Below are positions 26,337 through 35,034 of a DNA stretch of 64,000 nt, piece by piece. The DNA lies in the NCBI RefSeq assembly GCF_000426705.1, contig NZ_KE384555.1, positions 344,362 through 408,361 of the forward strand. The letters are read 5' to 3'. The notes beneath the pieces are model-generated. The model saw only the letters and a list, made by a program, of their open reading frames with translations. It ran no database searches and was not told the origin of the DNA. How positions within the stretch are numbered: position 1 is the stretch's first letter; every line of letters starts with the position of its first letter. The position numbers were made by a program, and so were the translations under genes. Source of the DNA: Spirochaeta cellobiosiphila DSM 17781. GTDB taxonomy: Bacteria; Spirochaetota; Spirochaetia; DSM-17781.

Positions 26337-27224
26337 TTACTCGCTTATATAAGCTGTATGGGTTTGGTAATCTTTATTCCCAACAGTATTCTGAGAAAAT
26401 AATTCTATCTTGTATGTTCCAGGTAAGAAATCTTTTTGAAAAGATTCTTCTTCTGATACTTTTTCCCCATTGATATACCAATAATGGATATTAGTTTCTA
26501 TAGTCTCATCTGGATGCTCAGCATCTCCATAGTAGGTGTCAAAGGAACCTTTTAATTCTACAGTCTCATCACGACTGCCATGATAATCTTTAGTCCCTCC
26601 ACCACCAGACATAGTGCTTTTAATACTCAACCTACTTGATAAATATGTTTCCGAACTAGTCTTTGTTTTATTATAATAGTCCATGTAAATATCTTGATTA
26701 TCAGTGTCTTCAGTGTAAGTTAATGGGTCGAAACCTACTCCCCCACACAATTCATCATTGTCAATCTGTCCATTCAGATTATCATCCATGCTTGCCATTA
26801 TATAATAGGACCCGGTTTCCAAATCAGGAATTGTGTAACTTAAAGATTCCTCGCCGGAATAATCAATAGAGATGGTCTTTGCAGATGGAGGTAAAGCTCC
26901 AGTTGAATCATCATATAAACTCATATCCAATACTGATAAAAGAATTTTTCTATCGAATCTCTCATAAGTAGATTCAATGGTTATGGTCCCACTAATGGAA
27001 AAAGTATCTTGTTCACTAGTCTTGTCTTCACTAGTCTTGTCTTCACTAGTCTTGTCTTCACTAGTCTTGTCTTCACTAGTCTTGTCTTCACTAGGTTTAT
27101 CTACTACTGATTTTACATTGTCCCTCTTATCGGTCTGAGTAGCGGAATCATCATTCACAATTTCACAGGAGAAAAATAGTAAGACAGAAACACAAAGTGT
27201 TAGTTTAATGAATTTAATTAACAT
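26337..27224 (-). CDS. Lipoprotein with DKTSE repeats and EF-hand-like loop, copy B
   Basis: 295 aa paralogue of the 25268 gene. The lipobox is again LFFSC. The linker (about 42-72) is five exact DKTSE repeats plus a DKPSE unit, encoded by a 15-bp minisatellite. The EF-hand-like loop DDNLNGQIDNDE is kept. Compared with copy A there are small differences across the chain and an extra KTKT stretch near 178. It is probably lipidated and membrane-anchored. The function is unknown; the repeat linker may act as a flexible stalk. Confidence 0.85.
   Translation of the reverse strand: MLIKFIKLTLCVSVLLFFSCEIVNDDSATQTDKRDNVKSVVDKPSEDKTSEDKTSEDKTSEDKTSEDKTSEQDTFSISGTITIESTYERFDRKILLSVLDMSLYDDSTGALPPSAKTISIDYSGEESLSYTIPDLETGSYYIMASMDDNLNGQIDNDELCGGVGFDPLTYTEDTDNQDIYMDYYNKTKTSSETYLSSRLSIKSTMSGGGGTKDYHGSRDETVELKGSFDTYYGDAEHPDETIETNIHYWYINGEKVSEEESFQKDFLPGTYKIELFSQNTVGNKDYQTHTAYISE
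27012..27101. repeat. 15-bp coding minisatellite
   Basis: Five identical copies of TTCACTAGTCTTGTC from 27012 to 27086 and a sixth degenerate copy to 27101. Each encodes five residues on the minus strand. The related array in copy A (about 25931-26003) is diverged. Confidence 0.9.
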
Positions 27225-27368
27225 CTTATTACCTCTTTAATTTTTATTTCATTTTTGACCATTTATATTATTTTGTATAGTGAAATATAGACTTTGACCC
27301 TTTTTATAATAAAGATCTATCCAGTAGCTAACAAAACTTTTAGACTATGAACCAAATGAGGAGTATTC

Positions 27369-28280
27369 ATGCGGAAGCTATTGTTTATTGTACTTATAAC
27401 GGCAGTATCAGCTTTGTCCTTTGGACAAAATAAGACTGAGTCAGAATCGGACCTTTCCTTGGCCTTTGGCTACGGAGATAATTACGAAATGGCCGGAGTT
27501 GATGCTACCTTTGATCATACATGGCCACTTTTTCAAAAACCGGGAATCCTATGGGACAAGACTAATATCAAATTAGGTATTAAGGAAACCTATGGCTTTG
27601 TTGTCAATTCATTCAATGTTTTTGCAGAGATTACTCCTATTGCTTTTTTTACAATACGTGCAACTGGTGGTTACGATCACTATTTCTGGACAAGTCAGTT
27701 CAAAGGAGGATTACGTCCTTTAACAGATAGTGCTTTAACAGCATGGAATACAAAGTATAAGAACGAATCGTCTTTGACAAAAAACTTTGATTGGACGGAC
27801 TCTGATTTCTTATATGACAACACAACTCACAAAGATGGTGGTGGTTGGACCTATGAGATGGCCCCATCACTACAAGGTCAAATGGGTTCTATCGCAGTCC
27901 AATACACTTTTAGCTACAAATATTATGACTACTCAGAAGCTGGTAAAGAATGGATGTTTAATTATATGGAAAACAAAATTATGAAGTCCCGGGATTCTAT
28001 TATCTACAATGATGCTAAGGTAGCCTATACTTTTACAGAAACATCTTTGGAAAATGAAATACTCGCCGGACTCGACTACCATAGTACTATACCTTTATCT
28101 AGCGATATGAATACTCATAGCCTCTATGCCTTCTTATATGCAGAGCCTCACCAACTAAAAAGAGGCCTCCAACAACCATTCTTTGGGGCGCAACTAGGAA
28201 CGCATATTATAGATCCTGCCCCAAGCATAGAAGGTTCCTTGTCCTGGTCAATCTTTATAGGAACATCTCTTAAATTCTAG
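27369..28280 (+). CDS. Putative outer-membrane beta-barrel protein
   Basis: 303 aa. A signal peptide (1-19, ending LSFGQ) is followed by alternating polar/aromatic stretches rich in Tyr, Trp and Phe, with a terminal ...IFIGTSLKF ending in Phe, the usual BAM-recognised end of beta-barrels. No domain family is recognised. It ends 11 bp inside the convergent ycaO gene. It is divergent from the duplicated lipoproteins, so a common envelope role is possible. Confidence 0.75.
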   Translation: MRKLLFIVLITAVSALSFGQNKTESESDLSLAFGYGDNYEMAGVDATFDHTWPLFQKPGILWDKTNIKLGIKETYGFVVNSFNVFAEITPIAFFTIRATGGYDHYFWTSQFKGGLRPLTDSALTAWNTKYKNESSLTKNFDWTDSDFLYDNTTHKDGGGWTYEMAPSLQGQMGSIAVQYTFSYKYYDYSEAGKEWMFNYMENKIMKSRDSIIYNDAKVAYTFTETSLENEILAGLDYHSTIPLSSDMNTHSLYAFLYAEPHQLKRGLQQPFFGAQLGTHIIDPAPSIEGSLSWSIFIGTSLKF

Positions 28281-29907
28281 CTTGCCAATAGGAAGTGATT
28301 TTTTGCCTCATTCTATTCACTCCATGTAGGCGGGATAAGTTATAGGTCCTGCCTAAGGGAGGAAGAAGATCGGACGGCCAGGATCCCTGTTCAACAAGAG
28401 CCCTCACCTGTGCTATAAGACCGGACGGAAATAATTCTTCCAAAATTGAAGAATCAACAGACAAACTTGCTTTTAATATAGTAAAAAAAGTGCCTATAAC
28501 ATTATCTGCACTTGTAAAGTCCATAGTTTCAAGCTCTAGAGAAGGAGTATCCCCCTCATAAAAATCCGCAATGAGACGAAGTTCTCCAAAGGTTAAATAA
28601 GCCCATTGTCCACAAGCCTCTAGTGGGAGATTAGTCACATCACTAACTCTGTCATCAGGATGAAAAGGAAGCAATCCCCAGGAGAGGAGGCCCTTTTTGG
28701 GTTCTGCCATGAAAGATCTCAGACTAAGACGTTCTTCCCTAATAGTATCCCACAAATCTTCTACGGGATAAATCTCAGACATACCCGGAACTACCATTCT
28801 TATTAAAGTGAAGACATCGATATCCTGTTCCCAATACAATACGCTATGATCCCCCAAACATGATCTTAGATAGTTCCATTCCTCTTCTCTGGAACCGACA
28901 ACTCCCCACTGTTCAAATTCAAAGCTTGTATTGGTATTGAAAAAAGAATAAGGAACAAGACCTACAGAATTGATAAAATGACTTTCCAAGTTAACAGGAT
29001 CACTACAGGCTTCTTGGTCAGAATGGGGCCAAACCAGATCATCAAGATTTTCAAAATCTCGACCTTGCATTAACTCTGTTAGAGTTCTTTCTACTGCAAC
29101 AGCAGGATTAGGATGAGCACCAAAACTCAGCATTATCTTACCAGTGCTCTTGTGAATCAATACCACACAAACAACAGGATAGCCCTTTCCCAAACTGGAA
29201 TCGAGAACTCTTAGTTCATAACCATGACTATCAAAGCTAGAGGAAATATCATCCCAGGAAACCCATTTCCTTAATTCATCTATAGGGAATTCAGGAAGAG
29301 AATAACCATTTTTAAGGATTTCAAAACGAACATAACGCTCAAATATTTCACTTAAGGCTTGAACTTTAGCCTCCAATGAGGAATTACCAATACTTAATCC
29401 ATTGGACACATATAATTCTTTTAGAAGGGATGTTGGAACCTTTACCGAATGACCGTCCCCATCTAACATAGGGAGTAAACTTATACGAGGAGCTCCATCC
29501 CATACAGGATCAATGAGGTCTTTTGGTTCCAGTAAATGATGAGGATCATAATAAGACCAAAGTTTTTTATTCAAACATTGGTCTAAAGTAAAATCACCAA
29601 GACTATGGACTTCTTCATTATAAGCGATGGAGTAACCTTCAAAATGCGGATAATCTGCTAGAAAAAAACCAGTGCCTAAACGTTCCAGGAATTCCGCATA
29701 AGCGCTCACAAGGCAAGCCAAAGAAGAACCTCCCTTTCCATTCGAATAGAGTTTAGAATCTGGATCTTCCAGATGAACAGACCATAATCCTGGTGCAGGA
29801 TTAATGAGTTTCTTTTCTTGGAGATGGAATCCAATATTCTTAAAGAAGGTTTTTAATTTATCTAGGGATTCTTCTAATCCTCTATCTTTCCCTGGTATAT
29901 TCGACAT
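28270..29907 (-). CDS. ycaO: YcaO-family ATP-dependent enzyme (E. coli YcaO type)
   Basis: 545 aa. It aligns from the N-terminus (IPGKDRGLEESL) with E. coli YcaO, including NGKGGSSLACLVSAYAEFLERL, the conserved SNGLSIGNSSLEAKVQALSEIFERYV of the ATP site, LDSSLGKGYPVVCVVL and VERTLTELMQGR. YcaO domains activate amide backbones with ATP. The E. coli protein has been linked to beta-methylthiolation of ribosomal protein S12. It starts within the upstream RlmN-like gene (26-bp overlap) behind a GAGGAG, so the two are translationally coupled. It is shorter than E. coli YcaO (586 aa), mainly in the C-terminal region. Confidence 0.92.
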   Translation of the reverse strand: MSNIPGKDRGLEESLDKLKTFFKNIGFHLQEKKLINPAPGLWSVHLEDPDSKLYSNGKGGSSLACLVSAYAEFLERLGTGFFLADYPHFEGYSIAYNEEVHSLGDFTLDQCLNKKLWSYYDPHHLLEPKDLIDPVWDGAPRISLLPMLDGDGHSVKVPTSLLKELYVSNGLSIGNSSLEAKVQALSEIFERYVRFEILKNGYSLPEFPIDELRKWVSWDDISSSFDSHGYELRVLDSSLGKGYPVVCVVLIHKSTGKIMLSFGAHPNPAVAVERTLTELMQGRDFENLDDLVWPHSDQEACSDPVNLESHFINSVGLVPYSFFNTNTSFEFEQWGVVGSREEEWNYLRSCLGDHSVLYWEQDIDVFTLIRMVVPGMSEIYPVEDLWDTIREERLSLRSFMAEPKKGLLSWGLLPFHPDDRVSDVTNLPLEACGQWAYLTFGELRLIADFYEGDTPSLELETMDFTSADNVIGTFFTILKASLSVDSSILEELFPSGLIAQVRALVEQGSWPSDLLPPLGRTYNLSRLHGVNRMRQKITSYWQARI

Positions 29908-30718
29908 GATTACTCCTCACTGGTCTAATAAGTTGTCCACATCCTCCCCCTACTTTACGCCCTCTGGAATCTCTAATCCGGCATGGGAGCTTAGCTTCCT
30001 GTGCCCATTTAAAAAAGCGATGTCCTTCTTCATAGGTACATTTTGGATTATGAGGGATAAAGTTTAATAGGATAGGCATGTTTCCTACAAACTCTTTTAA
30101 TTCCTGAATATTTTCAATTCTATCATTGACCCCAGGTATAATGACATATTCTAATAAGATTTTGTCACGAGTCTTTCTTAAAGGATATTCCATCAAAGCT
30201 TTTTTTAATTCCTTTAGTGGGTAAATCCGGTTAATAGGCATTAGTTTCTGACGAATCCCATCATTGGAAGCATTTAGACTTATGGCTAATCGAATCCTAT
30301 GGAAGAGATCTCCCTCCTGGGCAAGCTTTCCTAAGGCCATAATGCCTGGAATCACTCCAGAAGTACTTATGGTGATTCGTCCTTTGGGAATATTAAAGCC
30401 ATGAGGGTCTGAGAATAGCTGAATGGCTTTCACAAGGGCATCAAAGTTATCCATTGGTTCCCCCATTCCCATAAACACCACATTCCTAATGCTTACATGA
30501 TATGTCTCTTGTGCCATTATTAGTTGGTTAATGATTTCTTGAACTGTCAAATTACGGACAAAACCCATCTTAGCAGTGGAACAAAAAGTACATCCCCTTT
30601 GACAACCGACCTGTGAAGAGACACATAAGGTATTGTAGCTTTTCATAGGAAGGATAACAGATTCAATCTGATGTCCATCACTTAAGGTTGTTATGAACTT
30701 ACGTGCTTCTTTCTCCAT
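29882..30718 (-). CDS. Short RlmN/Cfr-type radical SAM protein
   Basis: 278 aa from the ATG at 30718; TTG starts at 30757 or 30763 are possible, and the Shine-Dalgarno evidence is weak. It has the radical-SAM motif CQRGCTFC, the RlmN LCVSSQVGC lead-in, GMGEPMDN and the C-terminal GGGCGQL cysteine that carries the methyl group in RlmN/Cfr. It lacks most of the usual N-terminal accessory domain (about 90 residues) of full RlmN, which is also encoded nearby at 33991. The target is therefore uncertain: 23S rRNA, tRNA or another substrate. It is coupled to ycaO. Confidence 0.85.
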   Translation of the reverse strand: MEKEARKFITTLSDGHQIESVILPMKSYNTLCVSSQVGCQRGCTFCSTAKMGFVRNLTVQEIINQLIMAQETYHVSIRNVVFMGMGEPMDNFDALVKAIQLFSDPHGFNIPKGRITISTSGVIPGIMALGKLAQEGDLFHRIRLAISLNASNDGIRQKLMPINRIYPLKELKKALMEYPLRKTRDKILLEYVIIPGVNDRIENIQELKEFVGNMPILLNFIPHNPKCTYEEGHRFFKWAQEAKLPCRIRDSRGRKVGGGCGQLIRPVRSNHVEYTRER

Positions 30719-30775
30719 TCTATTAATGCTTATACTGAAAAAAATCCCATAAAACAATAACAAAGCCTCAAGGAA

Positions 30776-30805
30776 TTGACTTTTTTAGCTATTTATTCCT
30801 ATAAG
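30776..30805 (+). promoter_or_regulatory. Predicted rimK promoter
   Basis: TTGACT (30776-30781) and TATAAG (30800-30805), spaced 18 bp. Transcription would start near 30812, leaving a leader of about 138 nt before the rimK start codon. Confidence 0.65.
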
Positions 30806-30811
30806 TTAGTT

Positions 30812-30949
30812 ACCTGCAGATGCCGGACCCGTCATGCTAACGATATCTGCCTAGGAATTCTTGCGAGGAAGATCGCTTATGGGTTTTTAGGTATATGTCG
30901 TTAGGACACCTCCCATGGGATCTCCTCATGAATCTAAAGGAGATTATGA
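30812..30949 (+). ncRNA. Structured 5' leader of rimK (candidate riboregulator)
   Basis: CTAACGA (30837-30843) pairs with TCGTTAG (30898-30904), and the stem continues inward through TAT, TGCCTA/TAGGTA and GGAATTC/GGGTTTT to an apical GCGA-GGAAGA-TCGC hairpin. Downstream, ATCTCC (30920-30925) can pair with GGAGAT (30939-30944), which is the rimK Shine-Dalgarno. Alternatively CATGGGATC (30914-30922) can pair with GGACCCGTCATG upstream of the hairpin. The two pairings compete for the same bases. It does not match any riboswitch, 4.5S, 6S or tmRNA consensus that I know. Confidence 0.5.
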
Positions 30950-31885
30950 GTGTTAGGATGGATCCTCTACCGACGGAATGAAACGGAAATCAAACCGGAA
31001 ATGTATGAAATACAATCATTTCTGTCAGAAGCAAGCCTTCAAAATATTGAACTTCGTATACTAAAACCAGAACAAATTGACCTTATTGTTACACAAGAGG
31101 ATAGGAAAAGTATTCTCATTGATGGAAAAACGGAGCCTTTACCTGATTTTGTTTTACCCCGAATGGGAGCAGGAACGACCTACTTTGCCTTAGCTGTCAT
31201 TAGACACCTGGAGCGTTTAGGAGTTCCTTGTTTCAACTCATCTGCGCCTATTGATTTGGTTAAAGACAAACTTTTTACCCAACAGATTCTTGCAGAAAAA
31301 TCCTTACCGGTCCCCAAAACTATGTTAGCGAAATTCCCAGTAGATTTTGACCTAATAGAGGACAGAATAGGGTTTCCCATCATACTCAAAACCCTATCAG
31401 GATCACAAGGAAAAGGAGTCTTTTTATCAGAAAATAAGAAGAGCTTTGAAGATCTGATTCAATTGATAGAAGCTACAAATCCTAAAGCAAACATCATCCT
31501 TCAGGAATTTATAAAAGACAGCTATGGACGAGATTTAAGAGTCTTTACCCTGGGAGGGAGAGCTGTCGCCTGTATGGAAAGGAGTAGTACCACTGATGGA
31601 TTCAAAGCTAACTTTTCTGCGGGAGGAGAAGTGCGTGCTTATGAACTAACTCCTGAAATAGAATGGCTAGCTTCTGAAGCTTCACGTGTATTGGGATTAG
31701 ATATTGCCGGAGTGGATCTTTTATTTGATGGTAACCACTTTAAAATCTGTGAAGTCAATTCCTCTCCTGGATTCGAAGGATTAGATCAGGCTTGTAATAC
31801 GAATGCTGCCAAAGAGATTTTCCACTATCTCAAAATACGATTGGGAATATTTCCTTCGAAAAAGAATCAAGGAACAGCGGAATGA
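30950..31885 (+). CDS. rimK: RimK-family ATP-grasp ligase
   Basis: 311 aa. The N-terminal pre-ATP-grasp region begins MLGWILYRRNE. The ATP-grasp core (about 100-290) has DKLFTQQILAEKSLPVPKT, FPIILKTLSGSQGKGVFL, QEFIKDSYGRDLRVFTLGG and the metal/ATP-binding FKICEVNSSPGFEGLD. RimK adds glutamates to the C-terminus of ribosomal protein S6; relatives make other amide-ligated products. The start is GTG at 30950, 7 nt after AAAGGAG. A nearby ATG at 30946 is out of frame. It overlaps the GNAT gene by 4 bp. Confidence 0.88.
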   Translation: MLGWILYRRNETEIKPEMYEIQSFLSEASLQNIELRILKPEQIDLIVTQEDRKSILIDGKTEPLPDFVLPRMGAGTTYFALAVIRHLERLGVPCFNSSAPIDLVKDKLFTQQILAEKSLPVPKTMLAKFPVDFDLIEDRIGFPIILKTLSGSQGKGVFLSENKKSFEDLIQLIEATNPKANIILQEFIKDSYGRDLRVFTLGGRAVACMERSSTTDGFKANFSAGGEVRAYELTPEIEWLASEASRVLGLDIAGVDLLFDGNHFKICEVNSSPGFEGLDQACNTNAAKEIFHYLKIRLGIFPSKKNQGTAE

Positions 31886-32388
31886 TAGACTCATTGGAAT
31901 GGACAGAATGGAATCATCTGAACGATATGGCTAATAATGTTGATAGGGAGATTTGCCAACAAATGGCAGATCTGTTGGCACGTAATTATCGTTCAAGTAA
32001 TGATGGGGAGATCTATTCTAACCCTGAGTTAGAATACCTCATATCTAAGAAGTCAACTGATAAAATTGCTCTCCTTTGCAGTAAGAACTACACAGCCTTC
32101 TGTCAAAATAAAGAAGGAAAAGTCATAGCTTTTGGCTTATTGGTACAGAATGAAAGATGGGAAATCAAATACCTCAATGTTGATCCTGACTATAAAGGCC
32201 AGGGCATAGGCCGGAGAATTAACAGCCTCCGAGAAGAAACTGCAAAAGCCCAAGGAGTGAAAGAGATTTATGTGGAAAGTCTCCTCTTTCCTGGAACTCT
32301 TGCTTTCCATAGAAGTAATGGATACTTGCGTATTCCCAGTCCAAAACCTTTGTACTATACAATCCTCATGAAAAAGAACCTAGATTGA
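31882..32388 (+). CDS. GNAT-family N-acetyltransferase
   Basis: 168 aa. The acetyl-CoA-binding motif A is visible as YLNVDPDYKGQGIGRRI (about 92-108), followed by the FHRSNGY segment of motif B. It overlaps rimK by an ATGA, so it is translationally coupled. The substrate is unknown; the position next to rimK makes a ribosomal or translation-linked target possible, but that rests on context alone. Confidence 0.85.
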   Translation: MIDSLEWTEWNHLNDMANNVDREICQQMADLLARNYRSSNDGEIYSNPELEYLISKKSTDKIALLCSKNYTAFCQNKEGKVIAFGLLVQNERWEIKYLNVDPDYKGQGIGRRINSLREETAKAQGVKEIYVESLLFPGTLAFHRSNGYLRIPSPKPLYYTILMKKNLD

Positions 32389-32389
32389 C

Positions 32390-33271
32390 CTAATGCTGAT
32401 GAGAACGTAATTTATCAAAGGATTCCCCTGCATGATAGCTGGATCGGACAAGAGGTCCAGCTTCACAATGTCTAAATCCTTTAGCCAAAGCTATTTCTTT
32501 GAGTTCCTGAAACTCTTCAGGAGACCAATATTTCTTAACCGGAATCTGTTGTTTTGTTGGTTGAAGATACTGTCCCAAGTTGACCATCTGCACACCATGG
32601 GCTAATAAATCATCTAGAGCTTCTATCACCTCTTCTTTTGTTTCCCCTAAACCAAGCATAAGGCTACTCTTAACAACAGCTTTAGGATCCCTTTCTTTAT
32701 ACATCTTAAGAACCTTTAAGGAACGATCATATTCTGATCGACTTCGAATAAGGGGTGTCAATCTTCTGACAGTCTCCAGGTTATGACTAAAGATATCCGG
32801 TTTGGATTCAGCGATAATATCCAAAGATTCTTCTTTGGCCATAAAGTCTCCTGTAAGGATTTCAATAGATACAGGATGCTTTGTGCGTCTTATGGCTTTG
32901 ACAGTTGCAGCCATGGCAGCAGCCCCCCCATCTTTAAGGTCATCCCTGTCAACCATGGTTATGACCGCATGCCGAACTCCCATATCAACTATGGTTTTGG
33001 CTAGCCTGACAGGTTCAAGAGGATCCACTTCTTCGGGCATGCCCGTTTTTACCGAACAAAATCGACAGCGTCTGGTACAAGTATCTCCAAGGATCATAAA
33101 TGTTGCAGTTTTGTGTTCATTCCAACACTCATGCAGATTGGGACACTTAGCCTCCTGACATACAGTATGAAGGCCCCCTTCTTGTATACTTCTACGTACA
33201 CTTTGATAGTTTTTGTTGGTATTTACCTTTATTTTTAGCCACTCCGGCTTTCTTAATATCGAATCTGACAT
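32390..33271 (-). CDS. lipA: Lipoyl synthase
   Basis: 293 aa from the ATG at 33271, matching the family length; the frame extends to 33367 over the neighbouring promoter. Auxiliary cluster: [12 protein letters not shown] (C-x4-C-x5-C). Radical SAM cluster: CTRRCRFC (CxxxCxxC). The C-terminal RSSYHAG supplies the serine ligand of the auxiliary cluster. It inserts two sulfurs into octanoyl groups on lipoyl domains. lipB is not in the window. The Shine-Dalgarno is weak. It is divergent from an FNR-like reductase that could supply electrons. Confidence 0.94.
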   Translation of the reverse strand: MSDSILRKPEWLKIKVNTNKNYQSVRRSIQEGGLHTVCQEAKCPNLHECWNEHKTATFMILGDTCTRRCRFCSVKTGMPEEVDPLEPVRLAKTIVDMGVRHAVITMVDRDDLKDGGAAAMAATVKAIRRTKHPVSIEILTGDFMAKEESLDIIAESKPDIFSHNLETVRRLTPLIRSRSEYDRSLKVLKMYKERDPKAVVKSSLMLGLGETKEEVIEALDDLLAHGVQMVNLGQYLQPTKQQIPVKKYWSPEEFQELKEIALAKGFRHCEAGPLVRSSYHAGESFDKLRSHQH

Positions 33272-33358
33272 GCTTTTAACATAACGACTTTTGCAGTCCA
33301 AGTCCAACCAATCTTGATTTTTACTACTTTTTTGATAATATTTATCCGGGAGTATAAA

Positions 33359-33994
33359 ATGAAGCATAAAATCCTTCAGAAGAGGTATCTAAGTGATGAC
33401 ACCTTTGTCTTAAGATTCGAAAGAAATGGCTTAGAGTTTAACCCTGGTCAGCATTTAACAGTGGGACCCTTTGGGAGTCCAGATCGTAGAGAGTATTCCA
33501 TTTATTCTGGAACGAAAGATGACTATCTGGAAGTACTTGTTAAGCGAATTGATGAAGGACAGGTGACTCCTAAGCTTAATAAATTGAAAGAAGGGGATGA
33601 TCTGGAAATAAACGGTCCCTTCGGATTCTTTCAACTTCAAGAGGATCCAGAAGCACATCATTACTTTATTAGTACAGGAACAGGAATAAGTCCTTTTCAT
33701 TGCTTTGCCCATACAGATGAGAAGCTGCAATATACTTTATTACATGGTATTAGATTTTTATCAGAAAGTTATGATGCCGGTCATTATCCTACTGATCGCT
33801 ATATTAGTTGTACATCCCGTAGTGATGAAGGTCAATTTCACGGTCGGGTAACCCAATATTTATCGGATCAGAGGCTACCCACTGATGGACAGTATTATCT
33901 ATGTGGTAATTGCGATATGATTTATGAGGCTTATGATATATTAGTAGCCAAAGGTATTGATAGAGAGAGAATACAGACAGAAGTGTACTTTTAA
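33359..33994 (+). CDS. Ferredoxin/flavodoxin-NADP reductase-like protein 1
   Basis: 211 aa from the ATG at 33359 (GGGAG 7 nt upstream). FAD-binding beta-barrel with RREYSIYS (RxYS type), then the NADP-binding [10 protein letters not shown] and [10 protein letters not shown], ending EVYF as FNR proteins do with a terminal aromatic. There is no ferredoxin domain, so it is a free-standing flavin reductase that would reduce ferredoxin or flavodoxin, or the reverse. It overlaps the convergent rlmN by 4 bp. Confidence 0.82.
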   Translation: MKHKILQKRYLSDDTFVLRFERNGLEFNPGQHLTVGPFGSPDRREYSIYSGTKDDYLEVLVKRIDEGQVTPKLNKLKEGDDLEINGPFGFFQLQEDPEAHHYFISTGTGISPFHCFAHTDEKLQYTLLHGIRFLSESYDAGHYPTDRYISCTSRSDEGQFHGRVTQYLSDQRLPTDGQYYLCGNCDMIYEAYDILVAKGIDRERIQTEVYF

Positions 33995-35025
33995 TAGTCC
34001 ACTTCTATTTTTTTGACCTTTTCCTTTGTCGATAATAATCCACAAGCGGCGAGGATATCTTCCCCCCTGCTTTTACGAATTGTTGTCATCAAGCCTTTAT
34101 CTTTAAGAATGTTTTGAAACTTTTCCATTCGATCACGTGAACTTCCTATAAGGGGACTGTCAGGAATGGGATGAAAATGTATTAGATTCACACGGCTTTT
34201 GAAGCGACTTAGAAGTTTGACTAATTCTTGTGCGTGGTCAGGACTGTCATTGACGCCACTAAACATAATGTATTCAAAGGATAATCGTCTTTGTCCTCTC
34301 CAATCATAATCTTCTAATGTCTTAATAACATCCTTAATAGGAAAAACTTGTTGAATGGGCATTAGTTTTCGTCTCTCATCATCGAAGGGACTGTGAATAC
34401 TGATGGCAAGATGGGCCTTAGAATCATCCAAAAACTGCTTCATAGCAGGGATGACTCCAATGGTTGACAAGGTGATTCGTCTGGGACTCATGGCATATCC
34501 CCAATCAGAAGTTAAGATATCAATGCTTTTCTTAACTTGAATCCAATTATCCAAGGGTTCTCCCATCCCCATATAGACAAGGTTGGTAATGTTATCAAAC
34601 TCAGGCAGACTATGGAGCTGATTCAGGATTTCCCCGGCATCTAAATGTCCCTGGAATCCCTGACGGGCGGTCATACAAAAGAGACATCCCATTTTACACC
34701 CCACTTGACTGGACAAACACAAGGTAGCCCTCTCTCCATCGGGAATATACGCGGCTTCTACATAATGATCTTTTACGACCTGATAAAGATATTTTTTGGT
34801 TCCATCCTGACTGGCATCCACCTTGATAGGATCATAGATACCTAATTCATAGTGCTCTTGTAAATACGTTCGAGCATTCTTAGATATGTTGGTCATATCA
34901 TCAAAGGATCTAATATGTTTTTGATAGAGCCAGGTGGCCAACTGTTTTCCAGCAAAAGCCTTGAGACCTGCTTCTAGAGCTATTGCCTTTAGTTCTTCTA
35001 TATCTTTGCCATATAATCTTTCCAC
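33991..35025 (-). CDS. rlmN: Dual-specificity 23S rRNA/tRNA adenine C2-methyltransferase RlmN
   Basis: 344 aa full-length RlmN. The N-terminal accessory domain (about 1-90; GKQLATWLYQKHI) is followed by LCLSSQVGC and CKMGCLFC (radical SAM), MGMGEPLDN, STIGVIPAM, and the C-terminal DILAACGLL with the methyl-carrying cysteine. It methylates A2503 of 23S rRNA and A37 of some tRNAs. It lies 9 bp downstream of the second FNR-like gene with AAGGAG before its ATG, so they form a two-gene operon. Confidence 0.93.
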   Translation of the reverse strand: MERLYGKDIEELKAIALEAGLKAFAGKQLATWLYQKHIRSFDDMTNISKNARTYLQEHYELGIYDPIKVDASQDGTKKYLYQVVKDHYVEAAYIPDGERATLCLSSQVGCKMGCLFCMTARQGFQGHLDAGEILNQLHSLPEFDNITNLVYMGMGEPLDNWIQVKKSIDILTSDWGYAMSPRRITLSTIGVIPAMKQFLDDSKAHLAISIHSPFDDERRKLMPIQQVFPIKDVIKTLEDYDWRGQRRLSFEYIMFSGVNDSPDHAQELVKLLSRFKSRVNLIHFHPIPDSPLIGSSRDRMEKFQNILKDKGLMTTIRKSRGEDILAACGLLSTKEKVKKIEVDY

Positions 35026-35034
35026 ATCATCTCC

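Larger units (their letters stand above)
26264..27355. repeat. Tandem duplication unit, copy B
   Basis: The second copy of the unit at 25195. Similarity runs through the hairpin, the lipoprotein gene and its 5' region. It ends near 27355, where the shared GACTATGAAC(C)AAA sequence gives way to the start of the outer-membrane protein gene. Confidence 0.85.

Noticed and set aside
29882..30718. Short RlmN-like gene as a truncated pseudogene
   Set aside because: All catalytic cysteines are present and the frame is intact and coupled to ycaO; a real short family member is more likely.
30812..30949. Leader region as 4.5S SRP RNA, 6S RNA, tmRNA, RNase P RNA or a tRNA
   Set aside because: The conserved sequences of these RNAs (for example the SRP GGAAG asymmetric-loop motif, tmRNA T-arm, RNase P CR-I/CR-V) are absent. 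Only generic hairpins are seen.
32802..33158. 118-aa plus-strand frame inside lipA
   Set aside because: Antisense shadow of the conserved lipoyl synthase; no supporting signals.
33272..33367. N-terminal extension of lipA by 32 residues
   Set aside because: Not part of the LipA family, and it overlaps the promoter region of the divergent FNR-like gene.
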